A stretch of DNA of 64,000 nucleotides from Yersinia mollaretii ATCC 43969 (lineage in GTDB: Bacteria > Pseudomonadota > Gammaproteobacteria > Enterobacterales > Enterobacteriaceae): positions 2,108,001-2,172,000 of the forward strand of contig NZ_CP054043.1 in NCBI RefSeq assembly GCF_013282725.1, in the 5' to 3' direction. The notes under the pieces are model-generated. The model did not search any database. It saw only the letters and a program-made list of their open reading frames with translations, and had not been told where the DNA came from. Below are positions 38,167 to 50,200 of the stretch, piece after piece; the stretch's first letter is position 1, and every line of letters begins with the position of its first letter. The translations under genes were made by a program, and so were the position numbers.

Positions 38167-40401
38167 ATGGTTGCGGTACGAAGTGCACATTTGAATCCAG
38201 CGGGCGAGTTTGCTCTCGACGACTGGATCGCCAGTTTGGGGCTTCCCAATCCGCAGTCATGTGAGCGATTAGCCGAAACCTGGCGTTACTGTGAGCAACA
38301 GACGCAAAACCATCCCGATGCCTCGTTGCTGCTGTGGCGTGGCCTTGAAATGGTTGAGATTCTTTCCACCCTGAGCATGGATAACGACAGTATGCGCGCG
38401 GCGCTGCTGTTCCCGCTAGCGGATGCTAATGTGGTGGATGAAGCCACATTGACTGAGCAATTCGGCAAAGGCATCACCTATCTGGTGCACGGTGTGCGCG
38501 ATATGGACGCCATCCGTCAGTTGAAAGCTACCCACAATGACTCTATGAGCTCTGAGCAAGTGGATAACGTGCGGCGTATGCTGCTGGCGATGGTGGAAGA
38601 CTTCCGCTGCGTGGTGATTAAACTGGCAGAGCGCATCGCGCATCTGCGTGAAGTGAAAGATGCGCCAGAAGAGATTCGTGTTCTGGCCGCCAAAGAGTGT
38701 TCCAATATTTATGCGCCGCTGGCGAACCGCTTGGGGATCGGCCAGATCAAGTGGGAGCTGGAGGACTTCTGCTTCCGCTATCTGCACCCCGATGAATATA
38801 AGCAAATTGCCAAATTGCTCCACGAACGGCGTATTGATCGTGAGCAATTCATTGATGACTTCGTGGCTTCATTGCACAAAGCAATGGCGGATGAGGGTAT
38901 CAAAGCGGATATTTATGGCCGCCCTAAGCATATCTACAGTATCTGGCGCAAAATGCAGAAAAAATCGCTCGCCTTTGATGAGCTATTTGATGTGCGTGCG
39001 GTGCGGGTGGTTGTGGAGCGCTTGCAAGATTGCTACGCCGCGCTAGGGATTGTGCATACTCATTTTCGTCATTTGCCTGATGAATTTGATGATTATGTCG
39101 CTAACCCTAAACCTAATGGTTACCAGTCTATCCATACCGTAGTCCTTGGGCCACGCGGAAAAACGCTGGAAATTCAAATTCGTACCCGCCAGATGCATGA
39201 AGATGCCGAACTGGGGGTCGCCGCACACTGGAAGTACAAAGAAGGGGCTGTGGTCGCAGGCCGCTCTGGTTATGAAGGGCGAATTGCGTGGCTACGTAAA
39301 CTGATTGCTTGGCAGGAAGAGATGGCAGATTCCGGCGAAATGCTGGATGAAGTGCGCAGTCAGGTCTTTGACGATCGGGTGTATGTGTTTACCCCGAAAG
39401 GCGATGTTATTGATTTACCTGCCGGTTCTACGCCACTGGACTTTGCTTACCATATCCACAGTGATGTGGGCCATCGCTGTATCGGCGCGAAAATCAGTGG
39501 GCGCATTGTGCCCTTTACCTATCAGTTGCAGATGGGTGATCAGATTGAAATCATCACTCAGAAACAGCCAAACCCAAGTCGCGACTGGCTGAATCCTAAC
39601 CTCGGTTACGTCACCACCAGCCGTGGGCGTTCCAAAATACATAACTGGTTCCGAAAACAAGATAGAGACAAGAATATTCTTGCTGGCCGGCAGATGTTGG
39701 ACGACGAACTGGAGCATATGGACATCAGCCTGAAAGAGGCTGAGAAGCTACTGGTGCCGCGCTACAACATGAATTCTATGGATGAAGTGTTGGCAGCCAT
39801 TGGTGGTGGTGATATCCGTCTGAATCAGATGGTGAACTTCCTGCAAGGGAAGCTGAATAAGCCGACGCCGGAAGAGGCTGATTTAGAAGCATTACGCCAT
39901 CTGAAGAATAAAACGCAGCAACCGCCGCGTAATGCCAGCAAAGACAGCGGGCGCATTGTGGTTGAGGGTGTTGGTAATCTGATGCACCACATTGCTCGCT
40001 GCTGCCAGCCGATCCCCGGTGATGAAATTATTGGTTTTATCACGCAGGGGCGGGGGATATCGATCCATCGTGCCGATTGCGAACAGTTGACTGAATTGCA
40101 GTCTCACGCGCCAGAGCGGATTGTCGATGCTGTCTGGGGTGAGAGTTACTCCAGCGGTTATTCGCTGGTGGTGCGGGTCACCGCCAATGATCGCAGTGGC
40201 CTGTTGCGCGATATCACCACCATCTTGGCGAATGAAAAAGTAAACGTGCTGGGTGTTGCCAGCCGTAGCGATACCAAAAAGATGATGGCAACCATCGATA
40301 TGGATATCGAGATCTATAACTTGCAGGTGCTGGGTCGGGTGTTGGCGAAGCTGAATCAGTTGCCGGATGTCATAGACGCCCGTCGCCTCCACGGCAACTA
40401 A
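38167..40401 (+). CDS. relA: GTP pyrophosphokinase RelA ((p)ppGpp synthetase I)
   Basis: RelA is ribosome-associated and makes (p)ppGpp when uncharged tRNA enters the A site. The 744-residue protein has the length of E. coli RelA. It has a degenerate N-terminal HD domain, a synthetase domain (IYGRPKHIYSIWRKM, PNGYQSIHTVV), TGS (DRVYVFTPKGDVIDLPAGST), and ZFD/CC (ARCCQPIPGDEIIGFI) and ACT domains near the C-terminus. The inactive hydrolase is shown by the absence of the HD pair. It starts nine bases after the rlmD remnant stop. In E. coli mazEF follow; here mazG follows directly after a palindromic repeat. Confidence 0.97.
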   Translation: MVAVRSAHLNPAGEFALDDWIASLGLPNPQSCERLAETWRYCEQQTQNHPDASLLLWRGLEMVEILSTLSMDNDSMRAALLFPLADANVVDEATLTEQFGKGITYLVHGVRDMDAIRQLKATHNDSMSSEQVDNVRRMLLAMVEDFRCVVIKLAERIAHLREVKDAPEEIRVLAAKECSNIYAPLANRLGIGQIKWELEDFCFRYLHPDEYKQIAKLLHERRIDREQFIDDFVASLHKAMADEGIKADIYGRPKHIYSIWRKMQKKSLAFDELFDVRAVRVVVERLQDCYAALGIVHTHFRHLPDEFDDYVANPKPNGYQSIHTVVLGPRGKTLEIQIRTRQMHEDAELGVAAHWKYKEGAVVAGRSGYEGRIAWLRKLIAWQEEMADSGEMLDEVRSQVFDDRVYVFTPKGDVIDLPAGSTPLDFAYHIHSDVGHRCIGAKISGRIVPFTYQLQMGDQIEIITQKQPNPSRDWLNPNLGYVTTSRGRSKIHNWFRKQDRDKNILAGRQMLDDELEHMDISLKEAEKLLVPRYNMNSMDEVLAAIGGGDIRLNQMVNFLQGKLNKPTPEEADLEALRHLKNKTQQPPRNASKDSGRIVVEGVGNLMHHIARCCQPIPGDEIIGFITQGRGISIHRADCEQLTELQSHAPERIVDAVWGESYSSGYSLVVRVTANDRSGLLRDITTILANEKVNVLGVASRSDTKKMMATIDMDIEIYNLQVLGRVLAKLNQLPDVIDARRLHGN

Positions 40402-40404
40402 GTT

Positions 40405-40540
40405 TTTAATCTGGACGGCTACTGCGCTTTGCCATTTTAGTCTTGGGCTGTGCTCGGCTTCCTCATGTACTCAAGTACATTCCGGAGCCCTGCGCGCAGT
40501 CCGCAACTAAACTGGCTGCGCTCGCTACGCCTAGACTTAC
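40405..40540. repeat. Intergenic palindromic element between relA and mazG
   Basis: This about 130-bp stretch is built round the dyad ATGTACTCAAGTACAT (40465-40480), with imperfectly paired GC-rich arms such as ggctgtgctcggc and ggagccctgcgcgc. It looks like a dispersed enterobacterial palindromic repeat (perhaps of the YPAL type), but no second copy is in this window, so the family is not established. Confidence 0.5.
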
Positions 40541-40552
40541 AGAGTGAAAATA

Positions 40553-41395
40553 ATGAATAAAAATCAATCCACACCTGATACTACCGCTCTAGCTCTGCAA
40601 CGTTTGTTGGATATTATGCGCACTTTACGTGACCCGGAGCAGGGTTGTCCGTGGGATCGCAAACAGACATTTGACACTATCGCTCCTTATACGTTGGAAG
40701 AGACTTACGAGGTGCTTGACGCGATTCAGCGCAAGGATTTTGACGATCTACGTGATGAACTGGGTGATTTGCTGTTTCAGGTGGTGTTTTATGCCCAAAT
40801 GGGGCAGGAGCAGGGGCTGTTTGCGTTTGATGATGTGTGTCATGCCATCAGCGACAAACTGGTGCGCCGCCATCCACATGTGTTCCCAGATGAAGCGCAG
40901 CAGGCCGCCGAGGGGACGATAGGCAGTGAGGCTGCACTGGCTGGTTGGGAATCCCGTAAAGCAGAAGAGCGGGCCGAGAAGGCGCTGTATTCGGCCTTGG
41001 ACGATATCCCCGATGCGCTACCGGCGTTGATGAAAGCCCATAAAATCCAGAAACGCTGTGCCTCGGTGGGATTTGATTGGGATACGCTAGGGCCAGTGCT
41101 GGATAAAGTCTACGAAGAGATCGATGAGGTGATGTTCGAGGCGCGGCAGGCGGTGGTGGATGATGAGAAACTGGGTGAAGAAATTGGCGATTTGTTGTTT
41201 GCTACGGTGAACTTATCCCGCCATTTAGGCCATAAAGCGGAAAATGCCTTACAGGCCGCCAATCGTAAGTTTGAACGTCGTTTTCGTCAGGTAGAACAAA
41301 TAGTTACAGCATCAGGTCAGACCATGGAGAGTGCTACGCTTGATGAAATGGAAGCCGCCTGGCAACAAGTTAAAAAGCAAGAAACTGAAATGTAA
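40553..41395 (+). CDS. mazG: Nucleoside triphosphate pyrophosphohydrolase MazG
   Basis: MazG hydrolyses NTPs and dNTPs to monophosphates and modulates ppGpp-linked stress responses. The 280-residue protein has two MazG domains, each with EExxE followed by ExxD: LEETYEVLDAI...ELGDLLFQVV (near 47-80) and YEEIDEVMFEA...EIGDLLFATV. It is about 17 residues longer than E. coli MazG, mainly at the N-terminus and in a loop near 120. I chose the ATG at 40553; an in-frame GTG lies nine bases upstream. The gene follows relA without mazEF. Confidence 0.95.
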   Translation: MNKNQSTPDTTALALQRLLDIMRTLRDPEQGCPWDRKQTFDTIAPYTLEETYEVLDAIQRKDFDDLRDELGDLLFQVVFYAQMGQEQGLFAFDDVCHAISDKLVRRHPHVFPDEAQQAAEGTIGSEAALAGWESRKAEERAEKALYSALDDIPDALPALMKAHKIQKRCASVGFDWDTLGPVLDKVYEEIDEVMFEARQAVVDDEKLGEEIGDLLFATVNLSRHLGHKAENALQAANRKFERRFRQVEQIVTASGQTMESATLDEMEAAWQQVKKQETEM

Positions 41396-41591
41396 GGTGT
41401 TTTAATTCATTTCACGGATGGTTGTGGAATTTTAATTACGTTAATATATTGAATTATAACGAATAGCAAGACGACGTTCCGTGCGGTTTTGGCAGCGAAA
41501 ACCGCCATGGTCGTGGAGATCATTTGTAGCGAAACCCAGGTTCCGGTATACTACTTTCCCGTCCTGGTACTTCCATCGTCTTTAAACCTAA

Positions 41592-44619
<3,028 letters not shown>

Positions 44620-44654
44620 TTACTGCGCTTTGTCTTCTATCACAGTTGATTGAT

Positions 44655-44679
44655 AAAACCCGCTTCGGCGGGTTTTTTT
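44655..44679 (+). terminator. Rho-independent terminator of eno
   Basis: The stem AAAACCCGC and GCGGGTTTT with loop TTCG is followed by more T. The UUCG tetraloop and T run are typical of strong terminators. Confidence 0.94.
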
Positions 44680-44970
44680 ATGATTAAAATTCGTCTGAAT
44701 ATAGCCATTTTTCTTGCCAATGTGTGAGCCGTTATCTGAAGAATTTCGCTCATGTACCTAAGAATAAATATTACTCCTAAAAGACGTATGGACTCTGATA
44801 ATGTGTATATATAGACAATTGTTTCAAATTTAAATTAATAATAAATAATATTAATTATAAGTAAATTAAGTTATTAAAAAGATAATGTGAATATATTTAA
44901 GGGGTGATTTTATTTCCCCTATATATACTCATTGACTTACTTTTATCACAATAAGTTATGAGGATTTATT
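44680..44970. other. AT-rich leader before the orphan gene
   Basis: This 291-bp stretch after the eno terminator is strongly AT-rich, with long A/T runs near 44830-44900. It must contain the promoter of the gene at 44971. I see no certain operator or promoter. Confidence 0.45.
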
Positions 44971-45936
44971 ATGGATCGTAGTATTCACTATATGTATTCA
45001 AATGAAATGCACTCTAAGGGTATAAGTCACGAAATTAATCAGGAAAGTGCGAATATATACAAGAAAGAGATTAATGTGTCTAAATATTCAGTGAAAGACA
45101 TATTAGCCTCAAGTGATGTCAGTGAAAGTATAGCTGGGTTAATGTATAAAAATAAAATCTATGATCGACAGTTAGCTGCGAAACTATCTATTCTTGAAAA
45201 ATATGGAATAGGGAGTGATGTGCTAGATTTTATTGCTTCTTATCCTGCTTCTATTGATATTACTGACTTTGCTACAATGGCTAAACATGGTGTTAAAAAT
45301 ATAGAAGAGTATCGTTTTCATAAAGAAACATTCAATTATAGCGATGAAGGAAGGATGGTTTTTCGTGAGCTTGTTGTTGAAATATCTAAAAGAGGGAGTT
45401 CAATTAGCGAGCTGGAGTTATTTATAGGTAAATATCCAGAGCATAAAGAGGTGATAACTACACTGCATATAAAAAATGGACTTGATGGTCGTATTTCATT
45501 AAATGATCTTGCCAGTGCGATTATGCAAGAACGCTATAAAATATCAGATGCACTAATCAATCAGGCTCTAAAGGTAGGTGTCAGCAATGAAAATATTTTT
45601 GCTGCCATCCAATTAAAAGGAGGTCATGAGGAGGTAATGACTATATTAAGTGAAATGGAAGAGAAAGGGGTTTCTGATAGTAAATTTATTGATATTGTTA
45701 TTGGAGAGTTAAAAATAGACGATATTGAATCTAAATATATTTATCTTGATGATTGGGAGTTTGATTTTGATAGTGAATTCGTCTCAAATTCTCATGATGA
45801 ATTTAATGATAGTCGGCTTATCGACGCTACGGCCGCGATACCCGACCGTAATGATCAATTAGCGCCTGTTATTACTGCTCAGCCAGCACCTTATAGTCTA
45901 AATGCCTCTCTGTCCTTATCTATAGCCAGTTCATAG
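44971..45936 (+). CDS. AT-rich orphan protein with helical repeats, unrecognised
   Basis: The 321-residue protein has an ATG at 44971 preceded by ATGAGGA. It has no signal peptide or membrane helix. The N-terminal about 40 residues are polar (Ser, Asn, Gln, Glu). The middle is predicted helical with a recurring pattern: GIGSDVLDFIASYP (about 75-88) and SSISELELFIGKYP (about 147-160). An acidic stretch (DDWEFDFDSEF) lies near 263-274. The C-terminus is rich in Ser, Ala and Pro. Base composition and codon use (many ATA and AAA) differ sharply from eno and sodC, so acquisition is likely. The features are compatible with a secreted effector or a regulatory scaffold, but I recognise no family and claim no function. 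Confidence 0.7.
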   Translation: MDRSIHYMYSNEMHSKGISHEINQESANIYKKEINVSKYSVKDILASSDVSESIAGLMYKNKIYDRQLAAKLSILEKYGIGSDVLDFIASYPASIDITDFATMAKHGVKNIEEYRFHKETFNYSDEGRMVFRELVVEISKRGSSISELELFIGKYPEHKEVITTLHIKNGLDGRISLNDLASAIMQERYKISDALINQALKVGVSNENIFAAIQLKGGHEEVMTILSEMEEKGVSDSKFIDIVIGELKIDDIESKYIYLDDWEFDFDSEFVSNSHDEFNDSRLIDATAAIPDRNDQLAPVITAQPAPYSLNASLSLSIASS

Positions 45937-46186
45937 ATATTCCACTCTCACCATGGTAAGTGGTGGAGCTAGATTTCACTTTCTACTATAACCTTGGTGG
46001 AGCGGTTGGCGTCAGAACAACCTAAGGCTATATCTCTATTAGCCTCGGCGAGATTCATCTGAATCTCGCCGGAACCCCTTACTTGACTCACATCTATCAC
46101 TCCACTGTCGTGCAGATAATTCATCATCCGTTATCATTAACCCATACCCGAATGACTCGGCAATCATGCATAAAGGAAGATAACTG
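45937..46186. other. Orphan-sodC intergenic region with a long palindrome
   Basis: This 250-bp spacer holds a 26-bp near-perfect palindrome: 12-base arms CGGCGAGATTCA (46046-46057) and TGAATCTCGCCG (46060-46071) around the dinucleotide TC. The loop is too short for an ordinary terminator and no T run follows, so it may be a cruciform or an operator. Confidence 0.6.
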
Positions 46187-46711
46187 ATGAAATTGAAATG
46201 CTTACTGTTACCCGCGATACTGTTCTCCAGTAGCTTACTGGCTGCGGAGGTTACCGTGACCATGAATGAATCCCTGCCAGACGGTAATGGCAAAGCGCTG
46301 GGTACTGTGACGGTGACTGAAACCGCTTATGGCCTATTGTTTACCCCCCATCTGACTGGGTTGGCAGCCGGTATTCATGGTTTCCATCTACATGAAAACC
46401 CAAGTTGTGCACCGGGCCAGAAAGACGGCAAAGCCGTGCCTGCCCTTGCTGCGGGCGGCCATCTTGACCCGCAGAAAACCGGCACTCATCTTGGTCCTTA
46501 TAATGACAAAGGGCATCTGGGTGACTTACCGGGGCTGGTCGTGAATACTGATGGCACCGCCACTTATCAGGTTTTGGCCCCGCGCCTGAAATCGTTATCT
46601 GAGCTGAAACAGCACGCGTTGATGATTCATGCTGGCGGTGATAACTACGCTGACCACCCCATGCCACTGGGTGGTGGCGGCGCTCGCATGGCCTGCGGTG
46701 TTATTGAGTAA
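46187..46711 (+). CDS. sodC: Periplasmic Cu/Zn superoxide dismutase
   Basis: SodC removes superoxide in the periplasm and helps pathogens resist phagocytes. The 174-residue precursor has a signal peptide (about 1-20, ending LLAA). It has the copper and zinc ligands in GFHLHE (His67, His69), His92 (GGHLDP), the zinc loop (HLGPYNDKGHLGDL) and His148 (MIHAGGDNY). The disulfide cysteines are Cys74 and Cys170, with the active-site Arg167 in ARMACGVIE. A hairpin with AAACTGGC and GCCAGTTT arms lies just after the stop. The gene is not at this site in E. coli K-12, where sodC is elsewhere. Confidence 0.96.
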   Translation: MKLKCLLLPAILFSSSLLAAEVTVTMNESLPDGNGKALGTVTVTETAYGLLFTPHLTGLAAGIHGFHLHENPSCAPGQKDGKAVPALAAGGHLDPQKTGTHLGPYNDKGHLGDLPGLVVNTDGTATYQVLAPRLKSLSELKQHALMIHAGGDNYADHPMPLGGGGARMACGVIE

Positions 46712-46815
46712 CCGCCTGATACAAACAAACTGGCGGCCCAAGGGTTGCCAGTTTGGTCATCGCCACGAGAATCTGCGATAATCATCTATTGGCTTGCGTG
46801 ACGATAGAGATACTG

Positions 46816-47487
46816 ATGCTGTACCCGATTAATGAGATGTTCCAGACCTTGCAGGGCGAGGGTTACTTCACCGGCGTGCCGGCGATCTTCGTGCGATTGC
46901 AGGGCTGCCCAGTAGGTTGTAGCTGGTGCGATACCAAACACACCTGGGAAAAAGAGGCTGATCGGGAAGTCGATATGCAGCGCATTATGGTGAAAACCGC
47001 TGAAAGTGATGCTTGGGGGTCTGCCACTGAACAGCAGCTATTGGATATCTTCTCTCAGCAGGGATACACCGCGCGTCACGTGGTCATCACTGGTGGTGAG
47101 CCATCCATCTACGATTTGCGACCGCTCACTTCTCTGCTTGAGCAAGGCGGTTATAGCTGCCAGATTGAAACCAGTGGGACGCACGAAGTGCAGTGCTCAG
47201 CCACCACTTGGGTAACCGTTTCGCCGAAAGTGAATATGCGCGGTGGCTTGAAAGTCTTGCCGCAAGCATTGCAACGTGCAGATGAAATTAAGCATCCGGT
47301 AGGCCGCTTGCGGGATATTGAAGCGCTGGAGGCATTGCTGGCGACACTGCATGATGACAAAAAGCGGATAATTGCGTTGCAGCCTATCAGTCAGAAGGAG
47401 GATGCGACCAAACTCTGCATTGAAACCTGTATCGCCAAGAATTGGCGGTTATCGATGCAGACGCACAAATACTTGAACATAGCATGA
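46816..47487 (+). CDS. queE: 7-carboxy-7-deazaguanine synthase
   Basis: QueE is a radical-SAM enzyme that converts 6-carboxytetrahydropterin to 7-carboxy-7-deazaguanine in queuosine synthesis. The 223-residue protein has Cys31, Cys35 and Cys38 in CPVGCSWC, the cluster motif of the family, and TGGEPSIYDL for SAM binding. The start at 46816 matches E. coli length; earlier in-frame starts are unsupported. It is convergent with queD, the preceding step, across an ERIC repeat. Confidence 0.96.
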   Translation: MLYPINEMFQTLQGEGYFTGVPAIFVRLQGCPVGCSWCDTKHTWEKEADREVDMQRIMVKTAESDAWGSATEQQLLDIFSQQGYTARHVVITGGEPSIYDLRPLTSLLEQGGYSCQIETSGTHEVQCSATTWVTVSPKVNMRGGLKVLPQALQRADEIKHPVGRLRDIEALEALLATLHDDKKRIIALQPISQKEDATKLCIETCIAKNWRLSMQTHKYLNIA

Positions 47488-47610
47488 CCCCCTTCGTCCT
47501 TGCCGCCGCAGCAGTGTTGCGGCGCTCATTCACCCAAATCACTTACTGATGTAAGCTCATTGGGGTTCATTCACTTGCTGCCTTGCTGCAACATCAATGA
47601 CTTTGGGAGG
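47487..47610. repeat. ERIC-type repeat (copy 4) between queE and queD
   Basis: This about 124-bp element begins at the queE stop codon with CCCCCTTCGTCCTTGCCGCC. It contains the core cccaaatcacttactgatgtaa and ends CAACATCAATGACTTTGGGA. It is a canonical short copy without the insertion seen at 8842. Confidence 0.78.
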
Positions 47611-47634
47611 CACAGCTGTTACAGCATTGCTCAT

Positions 47635-47994
47635 TTACCCGCGATAAACACAACCCGCAGAGCAGGTCTCTTTCACCATCACGGCGCTTAATTCGGGTAA
47701 TTGCGGTTTAAGTTGCTGCCAAATCCAGCTCGCCAGCACTTCACTGGTTGGGTTTTCCAAGCCGGGAATATCGTTCAGATAGTTGTGGTCCAGACGTTCC
47801 CAAATAGGGTTAAATGCCGATTTTAGCTCAGCAAAATCCATCACCCAGCCAGAGTGTGCATCGACTTCACCCGTCACCTCAATACGGACCATAAATGAAT
47901 GACCGTGCAAACGACCACATTTGTGCCCTTCTGGGACATGGGGCAGCCGGTGAGCGGCTTCAAACTGAAAATCTTTAAATAGGGTGGTGCTCAT
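47635..47994 (-). CDS. queD: 6-carboxy-5,6,7,8-tetrahydropterin synthase
   Basis: QueD makes 6-carboxytetrahydropterin from dihydroneopterin triphosphate, the first committed step to queuosine. The 119-residue protein has the zinc-binding histidines His15 (FEAAHRLP), His30 and His32 (RLHGHSF), and the catalytic Cys26 (GHKCG). [11 protein letters not shown] closes the family fold. It is convergent with queE; GluQ (12101-13027) uses the finished queuosine. Confidence 0.97.
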   Translation of the reverse strand: MSTTLFKDFQFEAAHRLPHVPEGHKCGRLHGHSFMVRIEVTGEVDAHSGWVMDFAELKSAFNPIWERLDHNYLNDIPGLENPTSEVLASWIWQQLKPQLPELSAVMVKETCSAGCVYRG

Positions 47995-48397
47995 TATTCT
48001 GACCTTAATTGACTCAAAAACCGCCGCATAGTACCGGAAAGTACTGATGCTGGCTATGAAAGCACATCATCGCGAACAGAATTTAGCTCACTGTGGCCCG
48101 GTAATCATTACGTAGCTTACTGATTTCTATACAGACATACCAAACCAACGGCTTGCTACCCATTGGTGCGAATTTTCCTAATAAGTTGAACACTTTAACT
48201 CATATCAATTATCTGAAAAACTGCTTAGTCGTTTTAGTTATTTATTATGTCCATCGCTTCTTTAATTGTTCCTAGCGGGGTGGTTAACCTTACAAACTAT
48301 CAAGACATTTAGGCGCAAACCCTTTGCGTCGGCAATGATTCGCACCAACGACTATTCGTGCCAACCACGGTTAACGCATAAAGGAATTCGTACTGCA
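47995..48397. promoter_or_regulatory. Divergent queD / cysJ intergenic region
   Basis: This 403-bp spacer precedes the sulfite reductase operon and should carry the cysJIH promoter and CysB activator sites. An AT-rich part at about 48180-48260 is the likeliest location, but CysB sites are too degenerate to call by eye. The cysJ frame extends upstream to 48266 without family support. Confidence 0.45.
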
Positions 48398-50200
48398 ATG
48401 ACGACTCAGGCTCCTCCTACTTCTTTACTTCCGCTATCGCCGGAGCAGTTGACCCGCTTACAAGCAGCGGTTGGTGAGCTATCCCCAACCCAAATGGCAT
48501 GGTTGTCTGGCTACTTCTGGGGCAGGGTTAACCAGCAGCCTGATACCGTTGTTGCTCCTGCGGCGATAGTGCCAGCGGTGACAGTGACCCTGATTTCGGC
48601 CTCACAGACCGGTAATGCACGGCGTTTAGCTGAACAGCTACGCGATGACCTGTTGGCCGCTAAGCTGAGTGTCAATCTGGTTAATGCGGGTGACTATAAG
48701 TTTAAACAAATTGCGCAGGAGCGCCTGTTAGTTGTAGTGGCCTCGACTCAAGGCGAAGGTGAGCCAGCAGAAGAAGCGGTGGCATTGCACAAATTCCTCT
48801 TCTCTAAAAAAGCCCCGAAATTGCCAGAAACTGCGTTTGCGGTATTTGGTTTGGGGGACACCTCCTACGAACATTTCTGTCAGGCGGGCAAAGATTTCGA
48901 CAACAAACTGGCTGAGTTGGGCGCTGAGCGGTTATTGGATCGCGTCGATGCCGATGTGGAGTATCAGGAATCGGCACAACAGTGGCGTCAGCAGGTGGTG
49001 GCGGTGTTGCAGGCCAGAGTTCCAGCTCAATCCCCGGCGGCGGTCGCGGCAACACAAAGTGGTGCTGTCGATGAAATTACCTCCAGCCCCTACAGCAAAA
49101 GCGCGCCACTGACGGCACAGTTATCAGTTCAGCAAAAAGTGACGGGTCGTCACTCAGAAAAAGATGTGCGCCACATTGAAATTGATTTAGGCGACTCAGG
49201 GCTGCGTTACCAGCCGGGTGATGCGCTGGGAGTCTGGTTTGATAATGACTCGGCACTGGTCGAAGAGCTGCTCGCACTATTGTGGCTCAAAGGTGATGAG
49301 CCAGTGAGCATTGATGGGCAGAATATACCGCTGGCCAAAGCGCTGCGCAGCCACCTTGAACTGACTCAAAATACCACGGTGATTGTCGATAAATACGCGG
49401 CGCTCTCCCGCGATGAAACACTGATTGCATTGCTGGCCGATAAACCCGCACTCCAACTGTATGCGAAAAATACCCCCATCGTTGATATGGTGCGTCAGGC
49501 TCCATCGGACTTGAATGCTGATCAGTTGGTGGCGCTACTGCGGCCACTGACACCGCGCCTTTACTCCATCGCCTCTTCGCAGGCTGAAACTGAAAATGAA
49601 GTGCATATTACCGTGGGCGTGGTCCGTTATGATATCGATGGCCGACCTCGCACCGGGGGCGCTTCTGGTTATCTGGCTGACCGGCTGGCGGTGGATGACG
49701 ACATTCGTATCTTCATAGAACATAACGATAATTTCCGTTTACCTGCTAACCCAGAAACGCCAGTGATCATGATTGGGCCGGGCACAGGTATCGCCCCATT
49801 CCGCGCCTTTATGCAACAGCGTGAGGCCATTGGTGCCAGTGGCAAGAACTGGCTGCTCTTCGGCAATCCGCATTTTACCGAAGACTTCCTCTATCAAGTT
49901 GAATGGCAGCGCTACGTCAAAGAGGGCTTGCTGACCCGCATTGATCTGGCTTGGTCCCGCGATCAGGCTCATAAAATATATGTGCAAGATAAGCTGCGCG
50001 AACAGGGCGCAGAACTGTGGAGCTGGATACAGCAAGGTGCCCACATTTACGTCTGTGGCGATGCTAACCGCATGGCGAAAGACGTTGAGCAGGTTTTACT
50101 GGACGTGGTGGCTGAGCACGGTGCGATGGATACCGAGCAGGCTGATGAATATTTAAGTGAGCTGCGCTTAGCGCGCCGTTATCAGCGGGATGTGTACTGA
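48398..50200 (+). CDS. cysJ: Sulfite reductase [NADPH] flavoprotein alpha subunit
   Basis: CysJ passes electrons from NADPH through FAD and FMN to CysI. The 600-residue protein has a flavodoxin domain ([15 protein letters not shown], near 66-80, and [13 protein letters not shown]), an FAD-binding domain ([20 protein letters not shown]) and the NADPH domain ([15 protein letters not shown]). It ends [12 protein letters not shown] as in E. coli. The start at 48398 agrees with E. coli (599 residues). Its TGA shares one base with the cysI ATG. Confidence 0.97.
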   Translation: MTTQAPPTSLLPLSPEQLTRLQAAVGELSPTQMAWLSGYFWGRVNQQPDTVVAPAAIVPAVTVTLISASQTGNARRLAEQLRDDLLAAKLSVNLVNAGDYKFKQIAQERLLVVVASTQGEGEPAEEAVALHKFLFSKKAPKLPETAFAVFGLGDTSYEHFCQAGKDFDNKLAELGAERLLDRVDADVEYQESAQQWRQQVVAVLQARVPAQSPAAVAATQSGAVDEITSSPYSKSAPLTAQLSVQQKVTGRHSEKDVRHIEIDLGDSGLRYQPGDALGVWFDNDSALVEELLALLWLKGDEPVSIDGQNIPLAKALRSHLELTQNTTVIVDKYAALSRDETLIALLADKPALQLYAKNTPIVDMVRQAPSDLNADQLVALLRPLTPRLYSIASSQAETENEVHITVGVVRYDIDGRPRTGGASGYLADRLAVDDDIRIFIEHNDNFRLPANPETPVIMIGPGTGIAPFRAFMQQREAIGASGKNWLLFGNPHFTEDFLYQVEWQRYVKEGLLTRIDLAWSRDQAHKIYVQDKLREQGAELWSWIQQGAHIYVCGDANRMAKDVEQVLLDVVAEHGAMDTEQADEYLSELRLARRYQRDVY

